Shown: positions 1 through 8,574, counted from the first letter of the stretch. The stretch: 54,878 bases of DNA from Pseudomonadota bacterium (GCA_963205005.1 CAUJHW010000182.1:1-54878), one strand, 5' to 3'. A program made the numbers and translations. The notes: generated by a model from the sequence alone, not told the origin.

Positions 1-701
1 GTGGCCGGGGTTTCAGACGCCGGAGCCGGTTCCGGCGCGGTCGGCGGGGTCACGGGGATCGAGTCCTGGACCGGCGGAGCCGCCTCGGTGATCGCCGGCG
101 CGGCCGGGCTCACGGGTTGCGGCGCCGCGGACGGGTTCAGCGTCGAATAGGGCTGCGGACCGTCCGGGATCGTCGCGCTGACGTTGACGCCCGTGTCGCT
201 GGCGCTGGCGGCGGCGAGCGCCGTCGCGGCCGGCCGGACCCGGGCGGTGGGCGCGGCGCGGCGCGGCTCCGCAGGCGCGACGCGGGTCACGCGGGTGGTC
301 TCGGCCGGCGTGTTTTCGGCCACGGTCACCGGGTCCGGCGTCGACGTGATCGGTGCGGCCGCGATCTCGCTGGTGGTGGAGGCGGGCGTCATCTCGACGA
401 CCGGCTCCTGGTTGCGCAGCGCCAGCCAGCTCGCGCCGCCCAGGACGGTGACCGCGCCCACGGTCAGGGCGATGGCGATCGGCGAGACGCCGCCGCCGGA
501 ACGGACCGCGCGGCTGCCGGAAATCGGGGCCATCGACGGGCGGGTGTCCGGCGCGAACGAGCGCGGCTCGGGGGCGACCTTGCGGGCGCCGAAACGGCTG
601 GTCTTGCGGCGCCGTTCCCAAGCGGGCGTCGCGGCGAACATGACGCCCTCGGCGTCCGTAGGTGAAATGGCGGCGTCGTGTCCGGTGAAGTTGGTCGTCA
701 T
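1..701 (-). CDS. Membrane-anchored Ala/Pro-rich protein, C-terminus cut by window edge
   Basis: The minus-strand frame is open from ATG at 701 to the left edge, so about 233 residues are visible and the C-terminus is missing. A strong GGAGGA sits just upstream of the ATG. The N-terminal 70 residues are polar and basic. One transmembrane segment follows at about residues 73-95, and the rest is a low-complexity Ala/Pro/Thr-rich stretch likely to be periplasmic. The overlapping plus-strand frames are Arg/Ala-rich shadows. I do not recognise a domain; a periplasmic domain such as SPOR could lie beyond the edge, but nothing visible proves it. Confidence 0.75.
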   Translation of the reverse strand, partial: MTTNFTGHDAAISPTDAEGVMFAATPAWERRRKTSRFGARKVAPEPRSFAPDTRPSMAPISGSRAVRSGGGVSPIAIALTVGAVTVLGGASWLALRNQEPVVEMTPASTTSEIAAAPITSTPDPVTVAENTPAETTRVTRVAPAEPRRAAPTARVRPAATALAAASASDTGVNVSATIPDGPQPYSTLNPSAAPQPVSPAAPAITEAAPPVQDSIPVTPPTAPEPAPASETPA

Positions 702-761
702 GACTTTTCCTCCAGGATTGTCAGCCAGTACAACGGCGCTGCCTTGCGAGGGTTCCGAGAG

Positions 762-781
762 TTGTGTGATCGGTTACACAA
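762..781. promoter_or_regulatory. Dyad TTGTGT-N8-ACACAA between divergent genes
   Basis: Perfect 6-bp inverted arms separated by 8 bp lie 61 bp upstream of the minus-strand ATG at 701 and 155 bp upstream of the plus-strand zinc-finger gene. The symmetry suggests a regulator site. The spacing does not match CRP (N6) or FNR (N4), so no regulator is named. Confidence 0.35.
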
Positions 782-867
782 TGCGCTGTGATGGAATCTC
801 AAAAACGCAGCGTTGTACTTTCCGAAATCTCTACACATTCGGGCCGCAGAGTCGCCATAGTTGACTC

Positions 868-935
868 GTCAGGAATATCTTGACGGATCGAATGTCAGGG
901 ATATCCTGACGTGGAATTCGACCAGGAGTGTCCTG
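868..935 (+). promoter_or_regulatory. Three tandem operator-like dyads before the zinc-finger/HTH gene
   Basis: Three related imperfect palindromes are evenly spaced: GTCAGGAATATCTTGAC (868-884), GTCAGGGATATCCTGAC (894-910) and CAGGA-GTG-TCCTG (923-935). Their CAGG elements start at 870, 896 and 923, spacings of 26 and 27 bp. The first two overlap a predicted -35 and -10, and the third overlaps the Shine-Dalgarno and touches the ATG. This geometry fits cooperative repression, most simply autoregulation by the encoded HTH protein; that is inference. Confidence 0.6.
880..907 (+). promoter_or_regulatory. Predicted sigma-70-type promoter of the zinc-finger/HTH gene
   Basis: TTGACG (880-885) and TATCCT (902-907) are spaced by 16 bp, placing transcription start near 914, about 22 nt before the ATG. 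The -35 lies in dyad 1 and the -10 in dyad 2, so a protein bound to the dyads would exclude RNA polymerase. A GANTC site (863-867) lies just upstream. Confidence 0.4.
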
Positions 936-1271
936 ATGACCTGCTATTGCTCCTTCTGTCTGAAGTCGCAGCACGAGGTGGCCAAGCTCGTGGCCGGTGG
1001 CGGCAACGTCTACATCTGCGAGGGTTGCGTGGCCCTGTGCCAGGCCTACATGGCGGGCCAGACGCCCGACCTCAGCGGCTTCACGCCGCCCGAGACCCTG
1101 CCGACCGAGCGGCTCCTGGCCCAACTTCCGGGCGTGGAGACCACCGTGCGCGGCAAGCAGACCCAGCTGCAGTGGGTGATCGACCTGCTTCGCAAGCGGC
1201 GGGTCAGCTGGGCCAAGATCGGCGAGGCCCTGGGGGTTTCCCGCCAGGCGGCGTGGGAACGTTTCTCCTGA
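936..1271 (+). CDS. Small ClpX-type C4 zinc-finger protein with C-terminal HTH
   Basis: A 111-residue protein. Residues 5-35 match the zinc-binding domain of ClpX, with Cys5, Cys8, Cys28 and Cys31 as ligands and the sequence [11 protein letters not shown]. There is no AAA+ domain, so it is not ClpX. Residues 90-111 ([20 protein letters not shown]) look like a helix-turn-helix. I chose the ATG at 936 because AGGAG lies at 924-928 and the zinc domain begins immediately; an upstream in-frame start at 861 would run through the promoter dyads. The likely role is a DNA-binding regulator, possibly of its own gene. Its partner or ligand is unknown. Confidence 0.85.
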   Translation: MTCYCSFCLKSQHEVAKLVAGGGNVYICEGCVALCQAYMAGQTPDLSGFTPPETLPTERLLAQLPGVETTVRGKQTQLQWVIDLLRKRRVSWAKIGEALGVSRQAAWERFS

Positions 1272-1361
1272 CATCGACGGCCGGCCGCAGAATGAGCCGC
1301 CGCGCCGCTTGACCGAGGCGACCGGCGCTCGCCAAGCTGATCTCCGATCCGGGAGGTGTGG

Positions 1362-3149
1362 ATGCGGCTCGAGGCCAGGCTCAAGCGCGACTGGCGGTTC
1401 CTGCGTGGACTGAACCGCACCCTGTCGCGGGTGAAGACCATCGCCAGGGACAGCGACAACCTGGTCTGCGACGACCTGCAGGCCGCGGTGGAGCTGCACC
1501 GCGCCCGCCCGGCGATGACCTTCGAGGGGCGCACGGTCACCTACGGCGAGCTCGACGCCATCGCCAACCGCTACGCTCACTGGGCCAAGGGGCTGAACCT
1601 GCGGCGCGGCCAGGTGGTCGCCCTGTTCATGCCCAACCGGCTGGAATACTTCCCCGTCTGGTACGGCCTGTCGAAGGTCGGCGTGGTCACCGCCCTGATC
1701 AACAACCAGCTGACCGGCGCGCCACTGGCCCACTGCCTGAACATCTCCGGCGCCGCTCACGTGATCGTCGATGTCGAGACCTCGCCGGTGTTCGAACAGG
1801 CCCGCGGCCAGCTCGAGCGGCCGATGCAACAGTGGATCCTCGGCCCCGCGCACGGCGACCAGCGCGACCTCGTCCAGGCGCTGAAAAGCTGCAGCCAGCT
1901 GCCCCCCGACCGCCTGGTCCGCGAGGGCATGACCGCGGCCGACACCGCGCTTCTGATCTACACCTCCGGCACCACCGGCCTGCCCAAGGCCGCGCGGATC
2001 ACCCACATGCGCGCCCAGCTCTACATGCGCGGGTTCGCCGGCTCGACCGGAGCGCTGAAGACCGACCGGATCTACGTCTGCCTGCCGCTCTACCACGCCA
2101 CCGGCGGCCTCTGCGGCCTGGGCGCGGCCCTGCTGAACGGCGGGTCGGTGGTGCTGCGCCGCAGGTTCTCCGCCAGCCCGTTCTGGAAGGACGTGGTGGA
2201 GGAGGGCTGCACCATGTTCGTCTACATCGGCGAACTGTGCCGCTACCTGGTCAACCACGACGAGGACCCTGACGAGACCCGCCACAAGCTGCGGCTGGCC
2301 TTTGGTAACGGCCTGCGCCCGGATGTCTGGCCCGTGCTGAAGCGCCGCTTCCGCATCCCCGACATCCTGGAGTTCTACGGCTCCACCGAGGGCAACGTCA
2401 GCCTGTTCAACTTCGACGGCAAGGAAGGCGCGATCGGCCGGGTGCCCAAGTGGCTGCGCAAGCGGTTCAGCGTCCGGCTGGTCCAGTACGACGTCGAGAC
2501 CGAGGCGGTGATCCGCGGCGCCAGCGGCCTGTGCATCGAATGCGGCCCGGGCCAGGTCGGCCAGTGCGTCGGCCGCATCGGCGGCGACGTGCGGGCGGAG
2601 TATTCCGGCTACCTCGACAAGGCCGCCTCCGAGAGCAAGATCCTGCAGAACGTGCTGGAGCGGGGCGACGCCTGGTTCGCCACCGGCGACCTGATGAAGC
2701 AGGACGCCGACGGCTATTTCTACTTCGTCGACCGGATCGGGGACACCTTCCGCTGGAAGGGCGAGAACGTCTCCACGGGCGAGGTCGCCGAGCGGCTGCA
2801 GGCGTTCGAGGGCGTCGACGAAGCCACGGTCTACGGCGTCACCGTCGACGGCGCCGACGGCCGCGCCGGCATGGCCGCCCTGGTCATGGACCGTCCGTTC
2901 GACCCCGTGGCCTTCGGCGAGCACGTCGCCCGCGAGCTGCCGCCCTACGCCCAGCCGCTGTTCGTCCGCCTGCTGCCGGCCATGGACACCACGGGCACCT
3001 TCAAGATCCGCAAGGTGGACCTGGTCGCCGACGGCTACGATCCTTCAAAAGTGAAGGGCGCCATGTATTTCCACGACCCCAAGCGGGGCTATGTGAAGCT
3101 GACGAAGTCGGTGTTCGAGCGGCTGGCCGCCGGCGCGTTCAAGATCTGA
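1362..3149 (+). CDS. Long-chain/very-long-chain acyl-CoA synthetase (FATP-like)
   Basis: A 595-residue AMP-binding enzyme that would activate fatty acids to acyl-CoA via acyl-AMP. The P-loop motif YTSGTTGLPK is near residue 200. The motif FYGSTEGNVSLFN near 340 is typical of the very-long-chain/FATP subgroup, and ATGDL followed by DRIGDTFRWKGENVST marks the hinge and C-terminal lid. GGGAGG at 1351-1356 favours the ATG at 1362 over the GTG at 1356. It is followed 14 nt later by a secreted amidohydrolase, so the two may be co-transcribed, though the functional link is unclear. The substrate chain length cannot be read from sequence. Confidence 0.9.
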   Translation: MRLEARLKRDWRFLRGLNRTLSRVKTIARDSDNLVCDDLQAAVELHRARPAMTFEGRTVTYGELDAIANRYAHWAKGLNLRRGQVVALFMPNRLEYFPVWYGLSKVGVVTALINNQLTGAPLAHCLNISGAAHVIVDVETSPVFEQARGQLERPMQQWILGPAHGDQRDLVQALKSCSQLPPDRLVREGMTAADTALLIYTSGTTGLPKAARITHMRAQLYMRGFAGSTGALKTDRIYVCLPLYHATGGLCGLGAALLNGGSVVLRRRFSASPFWKDVVEEGCTMFVYIGELCRYLVNHDEDPDETRHKLRLAFGNGLRPDVWPVLKRRFRIPDILEFYGSTEGNVSLFNFDGKEGAIGRVPKWLRKRFSVRLVQYDVETEAVIRGASGLCIECGPGQVGQCVGRIGGDVRAEYSGYLDKAASESKILQNVLERGDAWFATGDLMKQDADGYFYFVDRIGDTFRWKGENVSTGEVAERLQAFEGVDEATVYGVTVDGADGRAGMAALVMDRPFDPVAFGEHVARELPPYAQPLFVRLLPAMDTTGTFKIRKVDLVADGYDPSKVKGAMYFHDPKRGYVKLTKSVFERLAAGAFKI

Positions 3150-3163
3150 CGAGGGGTAATTCA

Positions 3164-4480
3164 ATGTTGAAGTTTCTGGCCGGCGTCGCGGGCGCCGCGA
3201 TCTGCCTCGCCGCCGCCGGGGCGGGACAGGCGGCGGATCTGGCGGCCGCCAAGGCGGCGATCGACGCCGGTCTCGACCGCGGCTACCCCAAGCTGGAGGC
3301 GCTCTACAAGGACCTCCACCAGAACCCGGAGCTGGGTTTCCAGGAAAAGGCCACCGCCGCCAAGCTGGCCCGGGAGATGCGCGCGCTGGGCTTCGAGGTC
3401 ACCGAGGGCGTCGGCGGCACCGGCGTGGTCGCCATCTATCGCAACGGCAAGGGCCCGACCGTGCTGGTCCGCACCGAGCTGGACGCCCTGCCGATGGAGG
3501 AAAAGACCGGTCTGCCCTATGCCTCCAAGGCCGTGGCCACCTGGAACGGCAAGCCCTCGCCGGTGGCCCACAGCTGCGGCCACGACATCCACATGGCCGC
3601 CTGGGTCGGGACCGCCCAGGCCCTGGTGGCGATGAAGGACAAGTGGCGCGGCACGCTGATGTTCATCGGCCAGCCCTCGGAGGAGACTGTCTCGGGCGCC
3701 CGGGCCATGCTGGCCGACAGGCTGTTCGAACGCTTCGGCAAGCCGGACCTGGGCTTCGCCCTGCACGTGGGTCCGGGTCCCGCCGGCACGGTCAGCTACA
3801 AGCCGGGCGTCAACAGCTCCAACTCCGACAGCCTGGACATCACCTTCCACGGCAAGGGCGGCCACGGCTCGACCCCGCACGTCACCATCGACCCGGTGAT
3901 CGAGGCGGCCCGCTTCACCATGGACGTCCAGACCGTGGTCAGCCGCGAGAAGGACGCCACGCAGTTTGGCGTCATTACCGTGGGCTCGATCCAGAGCGGC
4001 AGCGCCGGCAACATCATCCCCGATACCGCCATCGTCCGCGGCACGGTGCGCAGCTTCGACGCCGGCGTGCGCGAGGTGCTGCTGAACGGCATCCGCCGCA
4101 CGGCCACCGCCGTCGCCGCCATGTCCGGCGCGCCGGCGCCCGACATCCAGCTGGTCTCCGGCGGTCGCGCGGTGATGAACGACGCCGCGGTCACCGCCCG
4201 CACCGCCACGGTGTTCAAGCAGGCGTTCGGCGACAAGGCGCTGCTCTCGCCCGGTCCCGGCTCGGCCAGCGAGGACTATTCGGAGTTCATCATCGCCGGC
4301 GTGCCGTCGCTGTTCTTCGGCATCGGCGGCTACGACCCGAAAGACATGGCCGCGGCCAGAGCGAAGGGCGAGACCCTGGCGGCCAACCACAACCCCTACT
4401 TCGCGCCGACGCCCGGTCTGTCGATCCGCACCGGGGTCACGGCGATGACCCTGGCGGTGCTGAACGTGATGGCGCCCTGA
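3164..4480 (+). CDS. Secreted M20D-family amidohydrolase
   Basis: A 438-residue peptidase M20D/hippurate-hydrolase-like protein that would cleave an N-acyl or amide bond in the periplasm. A Sec signal peptide ends near AGQAA. Metal-binding motifs include [13 protein letters not shown] in [18 protein letters not shown] and the C-terminal HNPYFAP. The dimerisation domain begins at [21 protein letters not shown] precedes the ATG. Most M20D enzymes are cytosolic, but exported forms are frequent in Caulobacterales and sphingomonads. The substrate is unknown. Confidence 0.88.
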   Translation: MLKFLAGVAGAAICLAAAGAGQAADLAAAKAAIDAGLDRGYPKLEALYKDLHQNPELGFQEKATAAKLAREMRALGFEVTEGVGGTGVVAIYRNGKGPTVLVRTELDALPMEEKTGLPYASKAVATWNGKPSPVAHSCGHDIHMAAWVGTAQALVAMKDKWRGTLMFIGQPSEETVSGARAMLADRLFERFGKPDLGFALHVGPGPAGTVSYKPGVNSSNSDSLDITFHGKGGHGSTPHVTIDPVIEAARFTMDVQTVVSREKDATQFGVITVGSIQSGSAGNIIPDTAIVRGTVRSFDAGVREVLLNGIRRTATAVAAMSGAPAPDIQLVSGGRAVMNDAAVTARTATVFKQAFGDKALLSPGPGSASEDYSEFIIAGVPSLFFGIGGYDPKDMAAARAKGETLAANHNPYFAPTPGLSIRTGVTAMTLAVLNVMAP

Positions 4481-4514
4481 TCCCAATCCCCCTGCGGGCG
4501 CGGCGGGACTCGAC

Positions 4515-4520
4515 TATATA
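4515..4520 (+). promoter_or_regulatory. -10-like TATATA immediately upstream of uvrC (leaderless start?)
   Basis: TATATA ends 6 nt before the uvrC ATG at 4527, and no Shine-Dalgarno is visible between them (GCCCCC). If this is the -10, transcription would begin at or beside the ATG, giving a leaderless mRNA. No convincing -35 is seen. Confidence 0.35.
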
Positions 4521-4526
4521 GCCCCC

Positions 4527-6386
4527 ATGCTGGAAGCCCCCGCCGCGCCCCTGAAGGGCGCCGCCCTGATCAAGGACGAGGTCACCCGCCTGCCGGACAA
4601 GCCGGGGGTCTACCGGATGATGGGCGAGGAGGGCGAGGTCCTCTACGTCGGCAAGGCGCGTTCGCTGAAGAAGCGGGTGATCCAGTACGCGCAGGGCCGC
4701 TTCCACACCCAGCGCATCGCCCACATGGTCGACCTGACCCGGTCGATGGAGTTCATCACCACCCGCACCGAGACCGACGCCCTGCTGCTCGAGATCAACC
4801 TGATCAAGCAGCTGAAGCCGCGCTTCAACGTCCTGCTGCGCGACGACAAGAGCTTCCCCGAGATCGTCATCCGCCGCGAGCATCCGGCGGCGCAACTGCG
4901 CAAGCACCGCGGCGCCCACACCATCAAGGGCGACTACTTCGGCCCCTTCGCCAGCGCCAACGCGGTCAACCGCACGCTCAACACCCTGCAGAAGGCCTTC
5001 CTGCTGCGGTCGTGCTCGGACAGCGTCTATGAGAGCCGTACGCGGCCCTGCATGCTGCACCAGATCAAGCGCTGCGCCGCGCCCTGCACCGGCCTCATTG
5101 CGCTCGACGACTACGCCGCCCTGGTGGAACAGGCCGAGGCGTTCCTGCGCGGCAAGTCCCGCGCCGTCATGGGCAAGCTGTCGGACGACATGCAGGCCGC
5201 CTCCGACGAGATGGAGTTCGAGCAGGCCGCCCGCCTGCGCGACCGGATCCGGGCGCTGGCCTCTGTCGCCCAGGAAACCCAGATCAACCCCGAAACCCTG
5301 GAGGAGGCCGACGTCTTCGCCCTCCACGCCGAGGGCGGCCAGGCCTGCGTGCAGGTGTTCTTCTTCCGCGCCGGCCAGAACTGGGGCAACCGCGCCTACT
5401 TCCCGCGTGTCGACAAGTCCGACGAGGACGCCGACGTCATGGGCGCTTTCCTGGGCCAGTTCTATGACGACAAGCCGATCCCCAAGCTGATCCTGGTCTC
5501 GACCGACCCGGCCGAGGAGGTCTTGCTGGAGGAGGCCTTCGCCCAGAAGTCTGGCCGCAAGGTGGAGATCAGCCGGCCCCAGCGCGGCGAGAAGCGCCAG
5601 CTGGTCGACCATGCCCTCACCAACGCCCGGGAGGCGCTCGGCCGCCGGATGGCCGAGGGCTCGGCCCAGGCGAAACTGCTCACCGGCGTCGCGGAAGCCT
5701 TTGGCCTCGACAGCCCGCCCGAGCGGATCGAGGTCTACGACAACAGCCACATCATGGGGACCAACGCGGTCGGCGGGATGATCGTCGCCGGGCCCGAGGG
5801 CTTCCAGAAGAGCCAGTACCGCAAGTTCAACATCCGCGGGACCGACATCACACCCGGCGACGACTTCGGGATGATGAAGGAGGTCCTGCGCCGCCGCTTC
5901 GCCCGCCTGGCCAAGGACGAGGAGGAGGGGCAGGAGACCGTCCGTCCCGACCTGGTGCTCATCGACGGCGGCATGGGCCAGATCGCGGCGGTGATGGAGG
6001 TGATGGCCGACCTGGGCGTCGACGACGTGGCCGTGGTGGGCGTCGCCAAGGGCCCCGACCGCGACGCGGGCCTCGAACGCTTCTTCATCCCCGGCAAGCC
6101 CTACTTCATGCTCGAGCCGAAGAGCCCGGTTCTCTACTACCTGCAACGCCTGCGCGACGAAGCCCACCGCTTCGCCATCGGCACCCACCGCGCCAAGCGG
6201 TCCGCCGAGATGAAGAAGAACCCGCTGGACGAGATCGACGGCGTCGGGCCGGGGCGCAAGCGGGCGCTGCTGCATGCCTTCGGGAGCGCGCGCGGCGTGG
6301 CGCGGGCGAGCGTCGAGGATCTTATGAAGGTGGAAGGGGTGTCAGGGCCCCTGGCGGAGCGGGTGCACGCCTATTTCCGGAAGTGA
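4527..6386 (+). CDS. uvrC: Excinuclease ABC subunit C
   Basis: UvrC makes the 3' and 5' incisions around bulky DNA lesions in nucleotide excision repair, acting with UvrA and UvrB. The 619-residue product has the usual length and order: GIY-YIG nuclease domain ([20 protein letters not shown]), UVR motif for UvrB contact around residue 205-240, RNase-H-like endonuclease domain ([27 protein letters not shown]), and C-terminal helix-hairpin-helix ([18 protein letters not shown]). The gene stands 46 nt after the amidohydrolase and seems to have its own promoter. In many alphaproteobacteria uvrC is followed by pgsA; here about 4.4 kb lies between them. Confidence 0.97.
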   Translation: MLEAPAAPLKGAALIKDEVTRLPDKPGVYRMMGEEGEVLYVGKARSLKKRVIQYAQGRFHTQRIAHMVDLTRSMEFITTRTETDALLLEINLIKQLKPRFNVLLRDDKSFPEIVIRREHPAAQLRKHRGAHTIKGDYFGPFASANAVNRTLNTLQKAFLLRSCSDSVYESRTRPCMLHQIKRCAAPCTGLIALDDYAALVEQAEAFLRGKSRAVMGKLSDDMQAASDEMEFEQAARLRDRIRALASVAQETQINPETLEEADVFALHAEGGQACVQVFFFRAGQNWGNRAYFPRVDKSDEDADVMGAFLGQFYDDKPIPKLILVSTDPAEEVLLEEAFAQKSGRKVEISRPQRGEKRQLVDHALTNAREALGRRMAEGSAQAKLLTGVAEAFGLDSPPERIEVYDNSHIMGTNAVGGMIVAGPEGFQKSQYRKFNIRGTDITPGDDFGMMKEVLRRRFARLAKDEEEGQETVRPDLVLIDGGMGQIAAVMEVMADLGVDDVAVVGVAKGPDRDAGLERFFIPGKPYFMLEPKSPVLYYLQRLRDEAHRFAIGTHRAKRSAEMKKNPLDEIDGVGPGRKRALLHAFGSARGVARASVEDLMKVEGVSGPLAERVHAYFRK

Positions 6387-6390
6387 CACT

Positions 6391-6483
6391 TGCCTCCCCT
6401 GCGAAGCGGGGGAGGGGGACCGCTGGCCGAGGCCGAAGGCCGCAGAGCCGGTGGTGGAGGGGGCGAGCCGCGGGCAGTGAGGG
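6391..6483. repeat. REP-like extragenic palindromic element
   Basis: GC-rich intergenic sequence directly after uvrC. It starts with hairpin arms CCTCCCC (6393-6399) and GGGGAGG (6409-6415), has a second palindromic core around GGCCGAAGGCC, and ends in GTGGAGGGGGC. This design resembles the dispersed extragenic palindromes of Caulobacterales. It may also help end the uvrC transcript. Copy number elsewhere cannot be judged here. Confidence 0.6.
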
Positions 6484-6576
6484 TCCGTGATCCCGTGGCC
6501 CGTCGACAAGGATCTCACGGACGGCTTAGCTTGCCCCGTTCCCGCCTTGAGCGGCCATTCCAACGGTCCCAATTGG

Positions 6577-7101
6577 ATGCTGAAGCGGTTGTTCAAGGCC
6601 TATGACCGCCACCTCCAGGGCATGGCCGAGTCCGTGCGTACTTCACGTCGGCAGAACGTCCTCTATGCCGCCATGTTTCCGTGGACCGCTGGCGTCGCGG
6701 TCCTGGTCTTCGCGACTGAAGCTATTGGCATGCCGGAGCCAATTCAGCGTTGGGTGGTGCTGTTCCTTGCGTTGCTCGCCGCAGTCGGCGGAGGCTATGC
6801 CGCGTTCCGGGTGTCGCACCACGGCTGGCGTTTCGACCGCACGCCGCCTCCGGGAGAGTGGACGCAGACCGCGAACGGCCAGGTGCTCATCCAGGCGCTG
6901 CGGCGCGTGTCGCTCAACGGCCTTTCGGGCGTGACGCCCAGCACCCGGATCCGGGAGGATCTGAAGCTCACGGCGGCGGATGTCTCGGCGCTCGTTGAGG
7001 TTCTTACGGCGGGGCGTCCGGACGCCGGACCGGCCATTCAGCGGGCGCGGACAGGCTCCATGACGGTCCAGAGCCTGCTCGACGCCATGTCGACGCCCTA
7101 G
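6577..7101 (+). CDS. Two-TM membrane protein with acyl-carrier-like C-terminal segment, unknown function
   Basis: A 174-residue protein with two hydrophobic helices at about residues 29-47 and 58-76, then a soluble tail. The tail sequence REDLKLTAADVSALVEVL resembles helix II of acyl-carrier-like or DUF1493-like folds but lacks the DSL serine. An upstream GTG at 6487 exists, but it would add Pro/Gly-rich sequence next to the REP-like element; I prefer ATG 6577, although no strong Shine-Dalgarno is present. Base composition is visibly less GC-rich than uvrC, hinting at recent acquisition. Function not recognised. Confidence 0.6.
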   Translation: MLKRLFKAYDRHLQGMAESVRTSRRQNVLYAAMFPWTAGVAVLVFATEAIGMPEPIQRWVVLFLALLAAVGGGYAAFRVSHHGWRFDRTPPPGEWTQTANGQVLIQALRRVSLNGLSGVTPSTRIREDLKLTAADVSALVEVLTAGRPDAGPAIQRARTGSMTVQSLLDAMSTP

Positions 7102-7156
7102 AGGTCACCCGCCGCCCCGCGGCCCACCCCAGCTTAAGTCTCATGGCGGCCAGTCT

Positions 7157-7253
7157 GCCGGCCTCTGAACGTCACTCAAGGACGCGGGCGGAGCCCGCGC
7201 CGCGGGGCGGCGACGCCGGCGGCGTCGTCCTTGACTGACGTTCAGAGGTCGGC
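7157..7253. repeat. 28-bp near-perfect inverted repeat
   Basis: Arms 7157-7184 and 7226-7253 are inverted copies matching at 26 of 28 positions. The 41-bp spacer is itself GC-rich and self-complementary (GGGCGGAGCCCG). The region has no gene. It could fold as a long RNA or DNA hairpin, or be a small non-autonomous mobile element. With the element at 7319-7480 it fills the 446-bp gap between 7102 and 7547. Confidence 0.65.
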
Positions 7254-7318
7254 TCGCATCATCCGTGAGATTGAAGTCCCGGACCCCCTCGGGCGAGGGG
7301 ATCGCGATGCGGCGGTGT

Positions 7319-7480
7319 CCTTCTCCCCCTGCGGGAGAAGGTGGGCGGCGAAGCCGGTCGGATGAGGGGTTTTGCTCCGCGCGCCGCTGCGGTCGGCGGC
7401 GCGGCATTCAAAGCGGACAGGCCGGCGCGACCCCTCATCCGTCAGCTGCGCTGACACCTTCTCCCGCAAGGGGAGAAGGG
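7319..7480. repeat. Inverted pair of REP-like elements
   Basis: Left copy 7319-7370 (CCTTCTCCCCCTGCGGGAG... to ...GATGAGGGGT) and right copy 7430-7479 (ACCCCTCATCCG... to ...AAGGGGAGAAGG) are inverted versions of one about 50-bp unit. Each unit contains its own hairpin (TTCTCCC/GGGAGAA). This inverted-pair form is typical of REP doublets mobilised by RAYT-type transposases. No RAYT gene is visible in the window. Confidence 0.65.
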
Positions 7481-7547
7481 GCGTGCGCCCCTCTGTCACG
7501 CGGGCGTGACGGTTCACGGATAGGCGGAGGCGCAGGAGGCCGTCGCC

Positions 7548-8099
7548 ATGCCTGTCACGCTGTTCGAACTCACCGTGCCGCGGTTCCGCCGCGCGCTGGG
7601 GGTCATCGTCCATCTGCTCGACCGGGCGGAGGCGCAGTTTCGCGCGGCAGGGCGGGATGTCTCCGATCTGGCGGAGCTACGGCTGGCGCCGGACATGAAC
7701 CCGCTGCCCGGCCAGATCGCCTCGGCAATCGACAACGCCGTGGGCGCAGCGGCGCGGCTTCGCGGTCTGGCCCACGCGCCGGAGGCCGGGCCGGAGACGC
7801 TGGATGACGTCAGGAATGCCCTGGTCAGGGCGCTGGCCGGGCTGGACGAATTGGCGCCCTCAGACTTCGACGGCGCCGAGGCCCGCGAGATTGTCCTGCC
7901 AAGCCCCAAGGGCGCGCGGCATTTCCCGGCCATCGACTATGTGCTGAACCTGGCCCTGCCGAACGTCCAGTTCCACACGGCGATCGTCTATGCCCTGCTG
8001 CGGGCCGAGGGGCTCGACATCGGCAAGCGGGACTTCCTGGGCGACCTGCCGCCGCGTCGGGCTATCCTCCCGCCATACCCATCCGAGTCGCCCCCATGA
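7548..8099 (+). CDS. DUF1993 family protein (DinB-like helical fold)
   Basis: A 183-residue protein matching DUF1993. The diagnostic C-terminal pattern is present: FPAIDYVLNLALPNVQFH followed by AIVYALLRAEGLDIGKRDFLG. The family is predicted to form a DinB-like four-helix bundle, and its biochemical role is unknown. Its stop overlaps the rpiB start in ATGA, so the two are probably translationally coupled. Confidence 0.85.
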   Translation: MPVTLFELTVPRFRRALGVIVHLLDRAEAQFRAAGRDVSDLAELRLAPDMNPLPGQIASAIDNAVGAAARLRGLAHAPEAGPETLDDVRNALVRALAGLDELAPSDFDGAEAREIVLPSPKGARHFPAIDYVLNLALPNVQFHTAIVYALLRAEGLDIGKRDFLGDLPPRRAILPPYPSESPP

Positions 8100-8530
8100 C
8101 CACCTTCCGCATCGCCATCGGCTCGGACCATGCCGGGTTCGCCTACAAGGCCGCGATCACCGCCATGCTGCGGGCCGAGGGGCACACGGTCCACGACTTC
8201 GGGACCTATTCAGCCGCGGCCTGCGACTACCCCGACTTCATCCGCCCGACCGCCCAGGCCGTCGCGTCCGGCGACTTCGAGCGGGGCATCGTCCTGGGCG
8301 GTTCCGGCAACGGGGAGGCGATGGTGGCCAACAAGGTGCCGGGCGTGCGCTGCGGGCTGTGCTGGTCGGAGCAGGTGGCGGTCTGGAACCGCGCCCACAA
8401 CGACGCCAACGTCCTGGCGCTGGGCGAGCGCACGGTGACGCAGGCCGAGGCGCTGTCCATTGTCCGGGTCTGGCTGGCGACCCCGTTCGAAGGCGGGCGC
8501 CACGTCGCGCGGGTGGCGAAGATCGGGTAG
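8096..8530 (+). CDS. rpiB: Ribose-5-phosphate isomerase B, Glu-type active site
   Basis: A 144-residue RpiB/LacAB sugar-phosphate isomerase interconverting ribose 5-phosphate and ribulose 5-phosphate in the pentose phosphate pathway. IGSDHAGF at residues 8-15 and DYPDF near 44-48 are conserved. The active-site loop reads GGSGNGEA (68-75) followed by NKVPGVR. In E. coli RpiB a cysteine is the base; here Glu74 occupies the loop as in mycobacterial enzymes. It overlaps the DUF1993 gene by 4 nt. A related aldose-phosphate isomerase activity cannot be excluded. Confidence 0.9.
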   Translation: MTTFRIAIGSDHAGFAYKAAITAMLRAEGHTVHDFGTYSAAACDYPDFIRPTAQAVASGDFERGIVLGGSGNGEAMVANKVPGVRCGLCWSEQVAVWNRAHNDANVLALGERTVTQAEALSIVRVWLATPFEGGRHVARVAKIG

Positions 8531-8574
8531 CCGGCATCTGGCGCTCCCGGCCCGGTTGAGCCCGAGGCCGGCTA
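8528..8574. repeat. Dyad at the 3' end of rpiB
   Basis: TAGCCGGC (8528-8535, including the rpiB stop) pairs perfectly with GCCGGCTA (8567-8574). The pairing extends through TCGGG/CCCGA with one bulge. It lies between convergent rpiB and the SRAP gene and may slow or end transcription. There is no U-tract, so intrinsic termination is doubtful. Confidence 0.35.

Noticed and set aside
13..621. 202-residue frame on the minus strand at the left edge
   Set aside because: Arg/Gly/Asp-rich shadow; the adjacent frame from ATG 701 has a strong Shine-Dalgarno and a TM segment.
762..781. CRP or FNR site
   Set aside because: The inverted arms are separated by 8 bp, not the N6 of CRP or the N4 of FNR.
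831..2924. Long open frame antisense to the acyl-CoA synthetase
   Set aside because: A Gly/Ala/His-rich translation without domains, mirroring codon bias of the true plus-strand gene.
4437..6275. Long frame antisense to uvrC
   Set aside because: Shadow of uvrC; the uvrC frame has full-length conserved motifs.
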